Source: Phlegmacium glaucopus
Taxonomy: Eukaryota; Basidiomycota; Agaricomycetes; Agaricales; Cortinariaceae
Assembly (NCBI GenBank): GCA_015039465.1
Contig: MU130723.1
Location: 12,820 to 26,399, forward strand
Reading direction: 5' to 3'
DNA length: 13,580 bases
Below the pieces are notes generated by a model. It saw only the letters and a list, made by a program, of their open reading frames with translations. It made no database searches and was not told the origin of the DNA. This document shows positions 1-8,944 of this stretch, piece by piece. The first letter of the stretch is position 1. Each line of letters starts with the position of its first letter. The translations under genes were made by a program, and so were the position numbers.

Positions 1-905
1 TCTGTCCAAAATTTATCCAAGGTCGCCCCTCCAATGAACTCCTGGTTTGGATAATTTCAGAACCTATAGAATCAAGCCGAGCGCGATGATGAATTTAAAG
101 GTCATTTGTCGCGTTTTTTTGGGTCAGTAATTGGAGTGCTTGTTGGTGTCAGGGAAGGAAGGCGGCCTACAATCCGGGGTAATACTGATAGCGAATGAAG
201 GGTTGAATACGATAGGAGTGACTTGAACTATATCTTCACTTACCCGTACTTTCATAGGTCCACAACAAAGCCAGCAGTATCATCGAATGTATGCGTCATC
301 AATCAGCAGTTCTACTTGACCGCTGGGCGGACTATTGATGGCGTTGCATGCTCGAGTTCAGAAAGTATGTTGGTTGGTTGGTTGTTAGTCGCAGCCAAAT
401 TAAACGGGCATTGATGGATGGCGACCAGCGACGGACATTTAATGGTAGGACTGAGGATCGAGGCTATTGGCAATGACCGCTTCAACAAATTTGATAGTTT
501 CATTGCCATGGCGGAGTATAATATGGCGTCCACCCGAAATGAAAGGCAAATAACTAAGGATCGAACCGAGATGAGAAATCTAAGCGAAACGAAGGATTGC
601 TTACCTTACTATTGACCTTTGGCCTTCACCCAGAACCCAACACTTTAATGATTCCATTTGATCTCAAAACAGGAGGGGATATCATCAATTGTCGGAATCA
701 GTCCAAATGACAGAGCTGAAACCGAACAGGATGGCTAGATATCAACGGATAATGAGTGAGAAAGACACATTCAGAATACAAATATTCACTCGGCGTGCCC
801 AAATCCTCATTTGAACCTCTCCGCTGCACCGCTGAAGCCCCTGCTCTATACCTACTCAGTTGATGTTCTAGATCGATAATGACGGGCACCAACTGGCTTA
901 AATCC
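1..905. repeat. Left copy of a ~0.9-kb direct duplication
   Basis: This stretch matches 7825-8735 in the same orientation over essentially its whole length, at roughly 80-85% identity by eye, with small indels. Shared landmarks include GGTCCACAACAAA near 258 and 8087, CATCGAATGTATGCG near 280 and 8109, and ATGACGGGCACCAAC near 880 and 8706. It may extend left of the window. In the best-conserved part, differences fall about equally on all three codon positions of the only long shared frame, so I do not call it coding. It has no TG...CA ends and no integrase or reverse transcriptase between the copies, so calling it a pair of LTRs is not supported. A segmental duplication or an unclassified repeat family fits better. 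Confidence 0.85.
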
Positions 906-950
906 ACTTGTCGCCCACTCGCTGTGCGGGAAAACAATGAGTTAGTTTTG

Positions 951-1502
951 TCAATGTGTGTTCAATGGGCGTTTAGTGGGTGATTGATCTCTCCCGCCTT
1001 TGTCGTCTCCTACTTGTTTTCCTTCGTCGTCTGCTGCAATGGTCACGAACCCTGCCGCATCCAAGGTGGCATCGTCATGGTTGCGGTACTCCGAGTCATA
1101 GCCAGTGAATGTGAATGTAGCGAATCATTGGCGAGAGACGGTACAGTCGGTGCAAACGGAAATGCGACGGAGGCAAATATGGTACCAGTGTTACTAAAAT
1201 AAAATAAATATATCACTCCTCGAGAACGCGAATGATAACTTATGGGCTTACCTTAACTCGTGATGATCAATCTAGTATAGAACAATGCCACTGCCAGACA
1301 CGGACAGCGAGTGTGAGAAGGCGAGAATGAGTGTGAATGAGTGTGAATGTTGGCATGAGGTCTCGAGTGTGAGTGTGAGTGGGTGGAGGGAGTTCTGAGG
1401 TGCTGCAACTGGTTGACCCCCATCGACATCGTTGATCTGCTGCTGGCTAAGTCTTTCCCATGCTCGACCATAGTTTCTTACGCGTTCAAGTGCCATATCC
1501 AC
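951..1502 (-). other. Possible decayed spliced gene, minus strand
   Basis: No family was recognised. Three things suggest former coding sequence. A frame open from 1124 down to a TGA at 951-953 reads as a plausible acidic peptide containing GYDSEYRNHDDATLDAAGF. A well-formed 58-nt intron lies at 1251-1194, with donor GTAAGC and acceptor TATTTTATTTTAG. A frame starting at 1494 gives MALERVRNYGRAWERLSQQQ before running into low-complexity His/Ser-rich sequence. However, every frame leading into the donor meets a stop, and the acidic frame is closed upstream by TGA at 1125-1127, so no intact protein can be assembled. It lies just downstream of the 7-TM gene on the same strand. It may be chance open sequence. 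Confidence 0.22.
1310..1392. repeat. Purine-rich GTGTGA/GAGTGTGAAT low-complexity tract
   Basis: The plus strand is dominated by imperfect iterations of GAGTGTGA and GAGTGTGAATGA. Read on the minus strand it gives the artefactual His/Ser-rich peptide HTHSHSHS in one frame and Leu/Thr-rich peptides in others. It is an interrupted microsatellite, not a conserved coding feature. Confidence 0.7.
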
Positions 1503-1530
1503 GAGATTTAGTTATAGCTATTTTATGTGA

Positions 1531-2793
1531 TCATCTATCTACCATCTGGATATCGCCACTTATTCGAATACCAATATCATCATCTCTATTCACAATATCG
1601 ACATCTCCCATTTCCAGAACTGGATTTGGATTGTTAGTCGCAAAGCGCAAACTCCCGACGCTGGATTCTATCATGGACTCCTGGTCGTGGAACGACAATC
1701 CCATTGAGACCCGCACCAAGATGATTGTGGGTGTTATACCCTATACAGACTCATGTGATTAGTCAAATAAGAAGTCTAGCAATGGCTCGTGTTGTAATCA
1801 CATTGAGCATTTGATGGACAGGAGCGATGATATTATAAGCGTCATCGGTAGTGTCCATCTCTGGAAGAACGCTAACCACGAGGCGAGCCAATTGGATTGC
1901 AAACAACATCATGCCAGATTCAATTAGCACGAATATGACAGTCCGAATTTTGCTCCCTCCAGTGGCCCGGGTACCCAAAGTTTGGTCATCCGACTCCGCG
2001 GATTTGACTTCACGGTACACATTGAAGATCTTCCACACAATCAAGCCTGTCACTAGAGCATTCACAGTCATGGACATGGCGAGACTTGCTATACCCAGCC
2101 AAGCCCCCCAGACAAGTTGCACAACTTGAAGTTGGTCTGATAAAATGTACTCTGCGCCGATACTCGCTAGCCACATAGCTAGAGACAATGAATTGAAATT
2201 GGCCAGTCAAATAAGATAGGTTGACCGACCTAAGAATGCAAATGCCAACATTGAAGGAAGGATCACGACACGGATATGGCAACCCCACACAATGATGTCA
2301 CAATCCAGCAACGGTAGATCTTTAAGATTTCCATGAATAAAATAAATGTTGGGGATAAGTAGTTTATACATACTAGGATAGATTGGGCCATGAAATCGCA
2401 GCAACCTGATACTACGCCTTGAATAACAGCCATGTGGAGGAATACCATTGGATTCTGCAAAACAGAAAGAGTAAAAAAGATGAAGTTATTGTTACTGATG
2501 ACATTGGTACTAACTGAAACCATGAAAGCTGTTATATCAACCACAACCTCAAGAACAGAGAGCATATATAGAGCACACAGAGCATAGAAAATGACATTTC
2601 TGTTGTTGGTGCCTTTGTTTGATGCCCAGTGGTCTTGTAAATATATGGCGAATATGCCAGAATATACTCCTGGGACAGGTTAATATTATACTTCTTTAGC
2701 AGGTGCCGTGAAAGTTGTAGAAAATATCTTACCGTAAAGAAAGCCTTCGAGAGATACTCCAATAATGTCAAAGTCGTAAACACTTAGCTTCAT
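1531..2793 (-). CDS. Seven-helix membrane protein of an Agaricomycete-type family, frame broken
   Basis: Six exons fit on the minus strand: 2793-2733, 2669-2515, 2454-2374, 2319-2230, 2178-1802 and 1740-1531. The introns are 51-63 nt with GT-AG ends; 2514-2455 (60 nt) is in frame and could be retained. The protein starts MKLSVYDFDIIGVSLEGFLY, has a GCCDF segment in helix 3 and YRCW after it, and ends with GITPTIILVRVSMGLSFHD plus a polar tail. Seven hydrophobic segments lie near residues 9-31, 46-70, 75-98, 111-131, 143-172, 202-226 and 240-262. I associate this pattern with large, uncharacterised multipass families of Agaricomycetes; function is unknown. Exon lengths total 974 nt. Removing one copy of an 11-bp tandem duplication at 2288-2304 gives 963 nt, exactly 320 codons plus stop, and restores YRCWIVWG. 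As it stands the frame ends in TGA soon after YRCWIV, so this is probably a recent pseudogene or a truncated allele. Confidence 0.82.
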
Positions 2794-2834
2794 GACTTCG
2801 TGTCTGTTGCAATGACCTATCGCATCTCCGACCC

Positions 2835-2842
2835 TTATATAA
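2835..2842 (-). promoter_or_regulatory. TATA-like box of the 7-TM gene
   Basis: The palindromic TTATATAA lies 42-49 nt upstream of the chosen ATG (2793). That is a plausible core-promoter distance for a fungal gene with a very short leader. The assignment rests on motif and position only. Confidence 0.4.
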
Positions 2843-2981
2843 GAGTCTAGCATCTAGATCTAATACAGTGACCGTGACTGAGATAAAAGCTTGAAGTTCG
2901 TGATGATCTTAACAAACTGTCGCTGTCATAATAATCCGATTTTTGATCAGATAGAATCACATCGCCATGTATACATGCTAA

Positions 2982-3113
2982 CTAGTTTGAGGAGGGGATG
3001 ATTATGCAACTTGTCTTATTTTGGGTAACCGAGTTTTCCAAGGTAAACCTGGCCTCAGACCAGCTTCCATCATTGAAACCTGTCACCAAAAAGATGATCA
3101 TAGTGAATACCAT
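2982..3113 (-). CDS. Possible 43-residue peptide with hydrophobic N-terminus
   Basis: The frame runs from ATG at 3113 to TAG at 2984-2982. It begins MVFTMIIFLVTGFNDGSW and then becomes polar, with one NKTS glycosylation-type site. The hydrophobic start resembles a signal peptide or anchor, but at 43 residues the ORF is within chance length. The same frame stays open about 13 codons upstream of the ATG, to a TAG, so it could instead be a fragment of a longer lost exon. It sits between the 7-TM promoter and the 3212-3257 hairpin. No family was recognised. Confidence 0.2.
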   Translation of the reverse strand: MVFTMIIFLVTGFNDGSWSEARFTLENSVTQNKTSCIIIPSSN

Positions 3114-3211
3114 GAGATACTCTGACGGCAAGTGAGCTACTGGCTTCTAGCTTTTGACATGAACACACCTCTGTTAGATTTAAATGCCTAGGTACAACTC
3201 GAATCATAAAA

Positions 3212-3257
3212 CGACAGAGTCAACGAACGGAACCTAAATCGTTCGTTGACGCTGTTG
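3212..3257. repeat. 18-bp inverted repeat with 10-nt loop
   Basis: The left arm is 3212-3229 and the right arm 3240-3257. Sixteen of 18 positions pair, including the perfect 11-bp core GTCAACGAACG / CGTTCGTTGAC. The loop is 3230-3239. It lies 24 bp before the tandem duplication at 3281. It could be a transcription-factor palindrome, a terminator-like RNA hairpin or a miniature-element relic; the sequence does not decide between these. Confidence 0.7.
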
Positions 3258-3280
3258 CGGGGGCAACGCCCATACTGTAC

Positions 3281-3770
3281 TTGATGAACCTTTGGATGTG
3301 ATGAAGGAGGCCTAATCCCGTTGTTGATATAGTAGCACAGATGACGGTTGTTCCATTGATCTAGTAGACGAAACGTGAGGTATTGGCTCGTTTTCTTTTA
3401 TTTTTCGACCTCAGCTCACCTCTATTCAATGGATTCGGACAACGTCGAATCTACGGTAGGTTTTAAATATCGCTTTTCTGACAATTAACACCTGATTAAC
3501 ACTATCATCTCGACTCCATCTTGATGAAGCTTTGGATGCGATGGAAGAGGCCTAATCTGTTGTTGATATAGTGGCACAGATGACGACACCATCGACACGG
3601 TTGTTTCATTGGATCTAGTAGACGAAACGTGAGTTATTGACTCGTTTTATTTTCGTTTCGACATCAGCTCACCTCTATTCAATGGATTCGAACAACGTCG
3701 AATCTAGGATACGTTTGAAACATCACCTTTCTGATGATTAATACCTGATCAGCGCTTACTATCTCGACCC
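3281..3770 (+). repeat. Two-copy ~240-bp tandem duplication, exon/intron-like
   Basis: Copy 1 is 3281-3517 and copy 2 is 3521-3770, in direct orientation and separated by 3 bp. Shared blocks include CTAGTAGACGAAACGTGAG and AGCTCACCTCTATTCAATGG. Copy 2 carries about 16 bp (GACGACACCATCGACA) that copy 1 lacks. On the plus strand copy 2 reads as a short acidic segment TDDDTIDTVVSLDLVDE, then an intron-like gap with a GTGAGT donor and a CATCAG acceptor, then SPLFNGFEQRRI and TAG. The start of each copy reads DEALDAMEEA or a variant, followed by TAA. It appears to be a duplicated, decayed exon pair of an unidentified gene. Confidence 0.7.
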
Positions 3771-4305
3771 CCATAGATATGGGAAGATGAACAATGTTGA
3801 ATAGATGCTACAGACGATGATGTAAGGTTGTCATAGATTGTTGCTTTGAGCTGGACTGACCCTTCCCTAAGCTCGAACATCTTTAGATGACTTGGTATAC
3901 GATAAGGGAGCGTAAAGGAATAAAGGGAAAATACTGAAGACAATGTATTGACCCAATTGAGTATTCGAAGAAGAAATCTCAAGACAATATCTACTAAGCT
4001 CTTATGGCTGTCTTTTTGTGTGCAAAAATCACACACATGAGTCTACGACTAAACACAGTGAGTATATGTGCCAATGTGCGTTTGAACTAACCTTTCGTTT
4101 TCGATCTTCTGGGTATATGTAGCGCACAATTGTCTTGCAGGTATGAGCTGAAGAATGGTCTGAGTGTGGTAGGAGAGTTTAGCTGGCGTGTAGTACTTGT
4201 AACATCCTTTTTGTATGGGAGAGGGTCGTTTTCAGCGGTGAGATGATAGAGGGCGGTGAGGAGATATTAGATTTAGTACCTTTGCACCTGCGTCACTGGC
4301 AAGCT
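3771..4305. other. No confident gene; minus-strand open frame 3749-4036
   Basis: The longest frame is a minus-strand one (4036-3749) starting MCDFCTQKDSHKSL; it is followed downstream by the tandem duplication. An intron-like segment with donor GTTAGT near 4092 precedes it on the same strand, ending in TTTAG or CGTAG near 4050. The sequence upstream (4093-4250, minus) is C/T-rich like a fungal 5' region, but its ATG (4218) is soon followed by TAA. This might be a decayed minus-strand gene. No protein family was recognised. Confidence 0.25.
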
Positions 4306-4437
4306 ACGCTCTTATTCTTCGCAGCCAACGTTCACCTCCATTCGCCGTAAGCCTGAGACTTGACTTTCCTCTGCATTTTCGGTTTATTCCGCAAGTCGTC
4401 CAAGGTCACGTCTGCAACGAATCCTAGGCCTGAATAA
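4306..4437. repeat. Third, rearranged fragment of the duplicated sequences
   Basis: Positions 4306-4396 match 8743-8813. Shared blocks include ACGCTCTTATTC, CTTTCCTCTG and TTTTCGGTTTATTC. Immediately after it, 4399-4437 aligns without gaps to 16-54 at 27 of 39 positions, and to the start of the right duplicate at 26 of 39. The end and the start of the larger duplicated unit are therefore directly joined here, as expected for a remnant of a tandem or circularly permuted unit. On the minus strand the first part holds AATAAA overlapping a possible stop codon in both copies, so it may be the 3' end of a transcript. Confidence 0.6.
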
Positions 4438-4838
4438 ACCTATCATTAATATGAGGGGTGAATGAGGTTGAAAAAAATAAGTTGCTCGTGGTGACCAGTT
4501 TGCCAGATATCTTTGGAAAGTACCAACGACGGAGATTCAGTACTAGTAGTGGGATCAAGGCCAGGCGATCACATGATCGGTGAAGTTGGGCTTGAACGAT
4601 GGTCTGCAATCGTCCATCCTTCCTCTCGCGCTTACTGAAATCTGAAAGCTTATCAAGCTCACGCTGCCGTAGCTGCCAATCATACTCCTATCGCCAACGA
4701 TCCTGGTCACAGTTCAGCTCCCCCAAAAGCCCATGCTCATTGTCCCACCTGTGAAAGATCAGTCTCTGACTCCTCATGCTCCCCGGATACTCCGATATCA
4801 GTCCAGACTCGACCTTAAACTACTAATGGCTCAGGTCC
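4438..4838. other. Non-coding or unrecognised stretch before the HAMP relic
   Basis: The only notable item is a plus-strand frame open from 4639 to a TAA at 4816-4818. It reads AYQAHAAVAANHTPI and, further on, HAHCPTCERSVSDSS. Its frame and position immediately before the kinase relic would allow it to be a degraded upstream exon, but I do not recognise it. The rest shows nothing I can support. Confidence 0.25.
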
Positions 4839-4839
4839 A

Positions 4840-6755
4840 CTGACAAGGATGTCACTCGCTACTGTTGCACCAGGCGATCCCAGTCAACAAATTACGGTCC
4901 TCGTTCAAGCGGTCGTCAAGGACCTCATCAATACTATGGTATATTATTGTTTTTCATCTATTCATGTCCTAAGGCCTTTCTAGGTGGACAGATTCGGACA
5001 ATTTTCAATGAACAGAAAACTTGGCAGACAAGCTCTTGTTCTCAACGTCGAAGGCACATGACGATAATTGACAGCGGTACTCAACAAATTGGCAACAAAT
5101 TTAACGTCCCAAGTTCGCAAATTACTCAATATATATCTATACTCTCCACTAACAGCTTTATTGCTCACTAGGTACGATCTATAGCAAAAGTGACCAAAAC
5201 AGTCGCACGGAGATCTCATTAAACAATTGAAGCGGACGCTCGCGGTGAAATTCTGGATGTCAAGAATACTATCAATGGGATGGTGGTTAGGTTCGCTATG
5301 GTCGTATTTTCTCTGGACGCGGACTGATCGTTTTGTCAGATTACGAGCGCTGGCGGCGGAAGTCACTCGAGTCACTTTAGAACTCGGAAGTCAAAGCAAA
5401 CTAGGAGGTCGAGCACATGTATCGGACGTGGAAGGAATATAATTGAATTTGGTTCGGAACGTATGTGTTCTGTTTTGCATGACGCTCTTGATGAAAACAG
5501 TTCTTTCGATAGGGTCAATCGAATGTCTTCCTCTCTTACAGATCAAGTACAGTAAATTGAAGTTGTTACGACTGCCGTCGCTAGGGGGTGATTTGACCCA
5601 AAAGATCGAGGTATCCGTCGAGGGTGAAATATCAACATTGAGAGGTATTTTTTCTTCACTGGAGTATGGACTACTCCAATTATCATGCTTTATAGGACCC
5701 GTCAATTCCATGGTGGACCAGTTGTCAACATTTGCGTTTGAAGTGACGAGCGTAGCTTTGGAAGTCGGGACGCAGGTATATTGAGAGGTCAAGCAAGAGT
5801 CGGAGGTGTGCAGGAAACCTGGGCTGATTTGACCAGGAACGTCAGCGTATGTCACTTCATTCCATCTTTTCATTCTCATTTTATGACAATCTTTGACAGA
5901 GAATGGCTCCGAATTTGGCCGATCAGGTGCTATCTATCTCAAAGGTTACGGAAGCTCTTGCCTTAGGTGGCCTTCGTCAATGTTGATGTCCAAGAAGAGA
6001 TTCTTGACTTGAAGACGACCGTCAACTCCATGGCCGCTCAGTTGGGCACATTGGCTAATGAAGTCACTCAAGTCAGGTTGGAACTTAAGGTACCTTGGGT
6101 GGAGAGGCGGTTTTACCTGACTTTCAGGGAATGTGGAAGGTTGGTGGTTTCTGATTCTCTTTTTCCTCATAATATGATCTCGAACGGATGACTTTTTCTA
6201 GGTCCTTACTGAGAACGTCAACCTCGTGGCCATGAATTTGACCAATCAAGTGCGTTCAATCGCAGAAGGGATCAAAGCCCGTCGCTGGTGGTGATTTGAT
6301 GAAGATTGGAGTTGATGTACGTGGAGAGATCTTGGAATTGAAAGAGATAGTCAATGGAATGACAGTCACTGATAATGTCAATCTCATGGCCATAGATTTG
6401 ACCAATAAAGTGCGTTCAATCACAGAAGTGACCAAAGCCGTTGCTGGTGGTGCTTTGACGAAGGTGATTGAAGTTGATGTCCATGGAGAGATCTTGGAAT
6501 TGAAAGAGACAGTCAATGGAATGACAGGGAGTTTGAGTGTCTTCGCTGATGAAGTCACTCGTGTGGCTAAAGAAGTCGGGACGGAAGGTCGGTTGGGTGG
6601 TCAGGCCAGGCTCACGAATGTTGGTGGAAGGATTTGACGGATAATATCAACGTGATGGCTAACAACGTATGTTTTTCTTCGTTTGTTGTTAAAATGCTGA
6701 TTTACATTCTTTTTTTCAGTTGATGCTACAAGTGCGAACCATAGCCGTTTTAGTA
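4840..6755 (+). pseudogene. HAMP-repeat region of a group III (NIK1/OS-1 type) hybrid histidine kinase, decayed
   Basis: Group III kinases sense osmotic or cell-wall stress upstream of the HOG MAP kinase pathway through tandem HAMP domains. Conceptual reading here gives the hallmark repeat elements in order: SQQITV...[136 protein letters not shown] and NVMANN. Eight intron-like gaps of 45-62 nt keep GT-AG ends (4939-4983, 5113-5171, 5291-5339, 5461-5512, 5645-5695, 5847-5899, 6140-6201, 6667-6719), so it is a DNA-level copy, not a retrocopy. Stops lie at 5059, 5065, 5220, 5440 and 5553. Frameshifts lie near 5205, 5513, 5585, 5776, 5970, 6090, 6279 and 6629. A 12-13 codon deletion lies near 5005. 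Homology stops inside the next HAMP; HisKA, ATPase and receiver domains are absent. Confidence 0.9.
6208..6529 (+). repeat. Tandem duplication of one ~162-bp HAMP module
   Basis: Unit A is 6208-6367 and unit B is 6368-6529. Both begin ACTGA(G/T)AA(C/T)GTCAA and end GTCAATGGAATGACAG. Each encodes (N)VNL.A..LTN.VRSI.E..KAVAGG followed by [13 protein letters not shown]. Unit A has an extra C (in 6278-6280) and lacks one codon relative to B. In the usual kinase order this module occurs once and is followed by [12 protein letters not shown], which is present only after unit B. This supports a secondary, internal duplication. Confidence 0.75.
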
Positions 6756-7824
6756 TATACTCTATGTACAGCTGGCGGCACGAGATCCGGCTTCGACTTC
6801 TAGACCAGGATGCTACCCACAGTCCTCGATAGGTTGGTTATAAAGCACTAACTAATCTCGTCCCCATCCGAACCGAAGGCTGGATAATTAAATATACACC
6901 ACCGTTAAGAAGTTTGCAAGAGATGATCTGGGATAAGTATTCGGAGGTATATTATCACAGGATCGTTGTCTTCCCCACTCTCTGCTCCCGGCTCCAGGAA
7001 GGATGACCCAGTGATAGTGATCATATCGAATAATTTATCATCTAATCAACTACTCTGTAGATACTTGAAATATAAGGCCTAAGGCCTAAGGATTGATTTT
7101 GATGACAAAGGGTATGACGACAAACATTTTGAAGTAATGCATTACCTTTATCGATTATAGATTCAAGGTATGTTCACGGTATTATTATCAACAAAGGTTA
7201 CTGGTAATTGAAGCGCTAATATCCATGATCAATCAAGCGCCATCTTCTCTTTCTTGATCAAGCCTTCCCATAAAAAGTTTTAGGGATCTCAATTTAGGCA
7301 GAACTGGACGAACAGATGGGTAAAAATGTTACTTTGAAGAATGTGGATTTTTCGATTGTAGGTGATAGGTGAGTCCAGGTCGAAAGATGTAGAATACATG
7401 TTTTCTGTACTAACAAGGTACAACCATCTATGAAATTCCTGATCAATCACTCCCGTACTGTTATTGTAACACGTCGACTGAGTTCCCAACTCGGATACCC
7501 ATGGGGACACGACTAGCCATCGCCAGTACAAAAGATACGCTAGCGGCTAGATAGTCTTAGGGAAGGGCAAACCGGTATACACGTCGGCTGGTTGTTGATC
7601 TTGAAGTGTTTCGCCCAGATTGGGGAGTTTTAATATTGCCAAGCAAATCAGATTGGTACAAAGCGATAAATTCCAATTACGATCCTTTACGTTCTGGCTG
7701 AGAAATCAGTTCCAACCTGTAGATCGTATATCTGGACATTCGGTGTGCAGAAACGCTCCCATTCTTCACGACTACATCACCTCCATCTTCCATGAGATCC
7801 AGCTATCCGCATCCCTTCCGATCG
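6756..7824. other. About 1 kb without a recognisable gene
   Basis: Both strands are broken by frequent stops. The longest minus-strand frame (7531-7289) resembles nothing I know. A perfect short repeat of AAGGCCT units occurs at 7074-7090. I see no RNA gene, terminal repeat or promoter that I could defend. Confidence 0.5.
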
Positions 7825-8735
7825 TCTGTCCAAAAAATTAACAAGGCCGCGCTTCCAATCAACCCCGGGCCTGGATAACGTTAGAACCTATGGAATCAAG
7901 CCGAGTTGCGATGATGAATTCAAAAGGTCATTGGTCGCGTTTTTGGCAAGTGATTGGGTTGCTTGTTGATGTTAGGGGAGTAAGGTGGCCGGCTGTGCAG
8001 AGTGATATTGATAGTCAATGAATGAAGGATTTAGTAACGATTGGAGTGACATGGAATATCGTTTCACTTACCTGCACTCTCATAGGTCCACAACAAAACC
8101 AGCAGTACCATCGAATGTATGCGTTATTCAACCAGCAGTGCTACTCGACCGCTGGACAGACTATTGGGGAGGTTTGAGGGCGTTGCATGCTCGGGTGCCG
8201 GAGGCATCTTGGTTATTTGGTTGTTGGTCGCAGTCGAATTAAATGGACATTGTTGGATGGTGACCAGCGACGGAGATTTGATGGTAGGATTGACGATCGA
8301 GCTCATGGGCAATAGCCGCTACAACGACTCTGATATTACTTTATTACCATGGCAGAGTATAATGTCGAAATGAAAAGCAAATGACTAGAATTGAACCAAG
8401 ATGAGAAGTCCAAGTGAAACAAAGGATTGGTGACCTACTATTGACCTTTGGCCTTGATTCAGAACTCAAGACTCTAATAATTCCATTTGATATCAGTACG
8501 CGAGGGGATATCACCGTTGATACGCGAATCGTCGAAATCGGTCCATATGACAGAACGAGATGGCTAAATATCAATGGATGATGAGAAAGGGGCATTCAGA
8601 GTACCAATATACTCACTTGGCGTGCCCAAACCTTTGTTTGAACCTCTCTGCTGCACCACTCAAGCCCTTGCTCTACACCTACTCGACTGATGTTCTAGAT
8701 CCAGAATGACGGGCACCAACCGGCTAGAGTCGTCC
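7825..8735. repeat. Right copy of the ~0.9-kb direct duplication
   Basis: It matches 1-905 in direct orientation, beginning TCTGTCCAAAA and ending near GGGCACCAACCGGCT. The start-to-start offset is 7824 bp. Homology stops on the right where the 8743-8813 segment, shared with 4306-4396, begins. Small indels between the copies disrupt any common reading frame, so neither copy is annotated as a gene. Confidence 0.85.
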
Positions 8736-8742
8736 TCCAGAC

Positions 8743-8813
8743 ACGCTCTTATTCGCAGCCCTCAACTCACCAAGACCGGGCTTTCCTCTGTCTTTTCGGT
8801 TTATTCAGCAAGT
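8743..8813. repeat. Repeat shared with 4306-4396
   Basis: It contains the same ordered blocks as 4306-4396 with a shorter middle section. On the minus strand it immediately follows the stop codon of the possible zinc-finger ORF and carries AATAAA at the stop, so it could be its 3' untranslated region. Confidence 0.6.
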
Positions 8814-8944
8814 TGAGTGTGGATGTATACGTGTCTTTCTAGCTTGTGTTTTCCAGTCCAGTTTAAGTGTAATTGCGCGCATGTCATTGAATGACACAAA
8901 TTAGCATCTGGGTGGAACACACAACCGGGCAAAAATGTGGCCAT
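8801..8944 (-). CDS. Possible short ORF ending in a degenerate C2H2 zinc-finger half
   Basis: The 47-residue frame starts at ATG 8944 in a good fungal context (ATCCATGG). A TTTATAAG element lies about 20-30 nt upstream. A longer in-frame start exists at 9064. It begins MATFLPGCVFHPDANLCHSM and ends WTGKHKLERHVYIHTQLAE. The ending resembles the helix half of a C2H2 finger (typical form FTRKHxLxRHxRIHT), with H-x3-H at the right spacing. At the expected second cysteine there is Leu (CAQL instead of CxxC), so zinc binding would be impaired. A related exon lies at 9575-9617. It could be a transcription-factor relic or chance similarity. Confidence 0.35.
   Translation of the reverse strand: MATFLPGCVFHPDANLCHSMTCAQLHLNWTGKHKLERHVYIHTQLAE

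Noticed and set aside
223..615. Open plus-strand frame in the left duplicate, with similar peptide in the right duplicate (LVGWLLVAAKLNGH / LVIWLLVAVELNGH)
   Set aside because: Across about 45 aligned codons the differences fall nearly equally on positions 1, 2 and 3, and indels and a TGA break the frame. That indicates neutral divergence rather than a protein-coding gene.
984..1202. 72-residue plus-strand frame with a hydrophobic, Cys-containing start, as a secreted peptide
   Set aside because: It overlaps a better-looking minus-strand coding remnant, has no promoter support and lacks a regular cysteine pattern.
1253..1471. His/Ser-rich minus-strand peptide (HTHSHSHS-like)
   Set aside because: It is explained by translation of the GTGTGA low-complexity tract; there is no metal-binding domain or conserved context.
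5391..5879. 162-residue minus-strand open frame
   Set aside because: It is antisense to the clearly recognisable HAMP-repeat reading on the plus strand and shows no features of its own.
4840..6755. Functional HAMP-only signalling protein
   Set aside because: Multiple stops and frameshifts are spread over every module, and no single splice pattern restores a frame.
1..8735. The pair of 0.9-kb direct repeats as LTRs of a retrotransposon
   Set aside because: There are no TG...CA ends, primer-binding site or polypurine tract, and no Gag/Pol between them. The interior instead holds a 7-TM gene and a kinase relic with introns.
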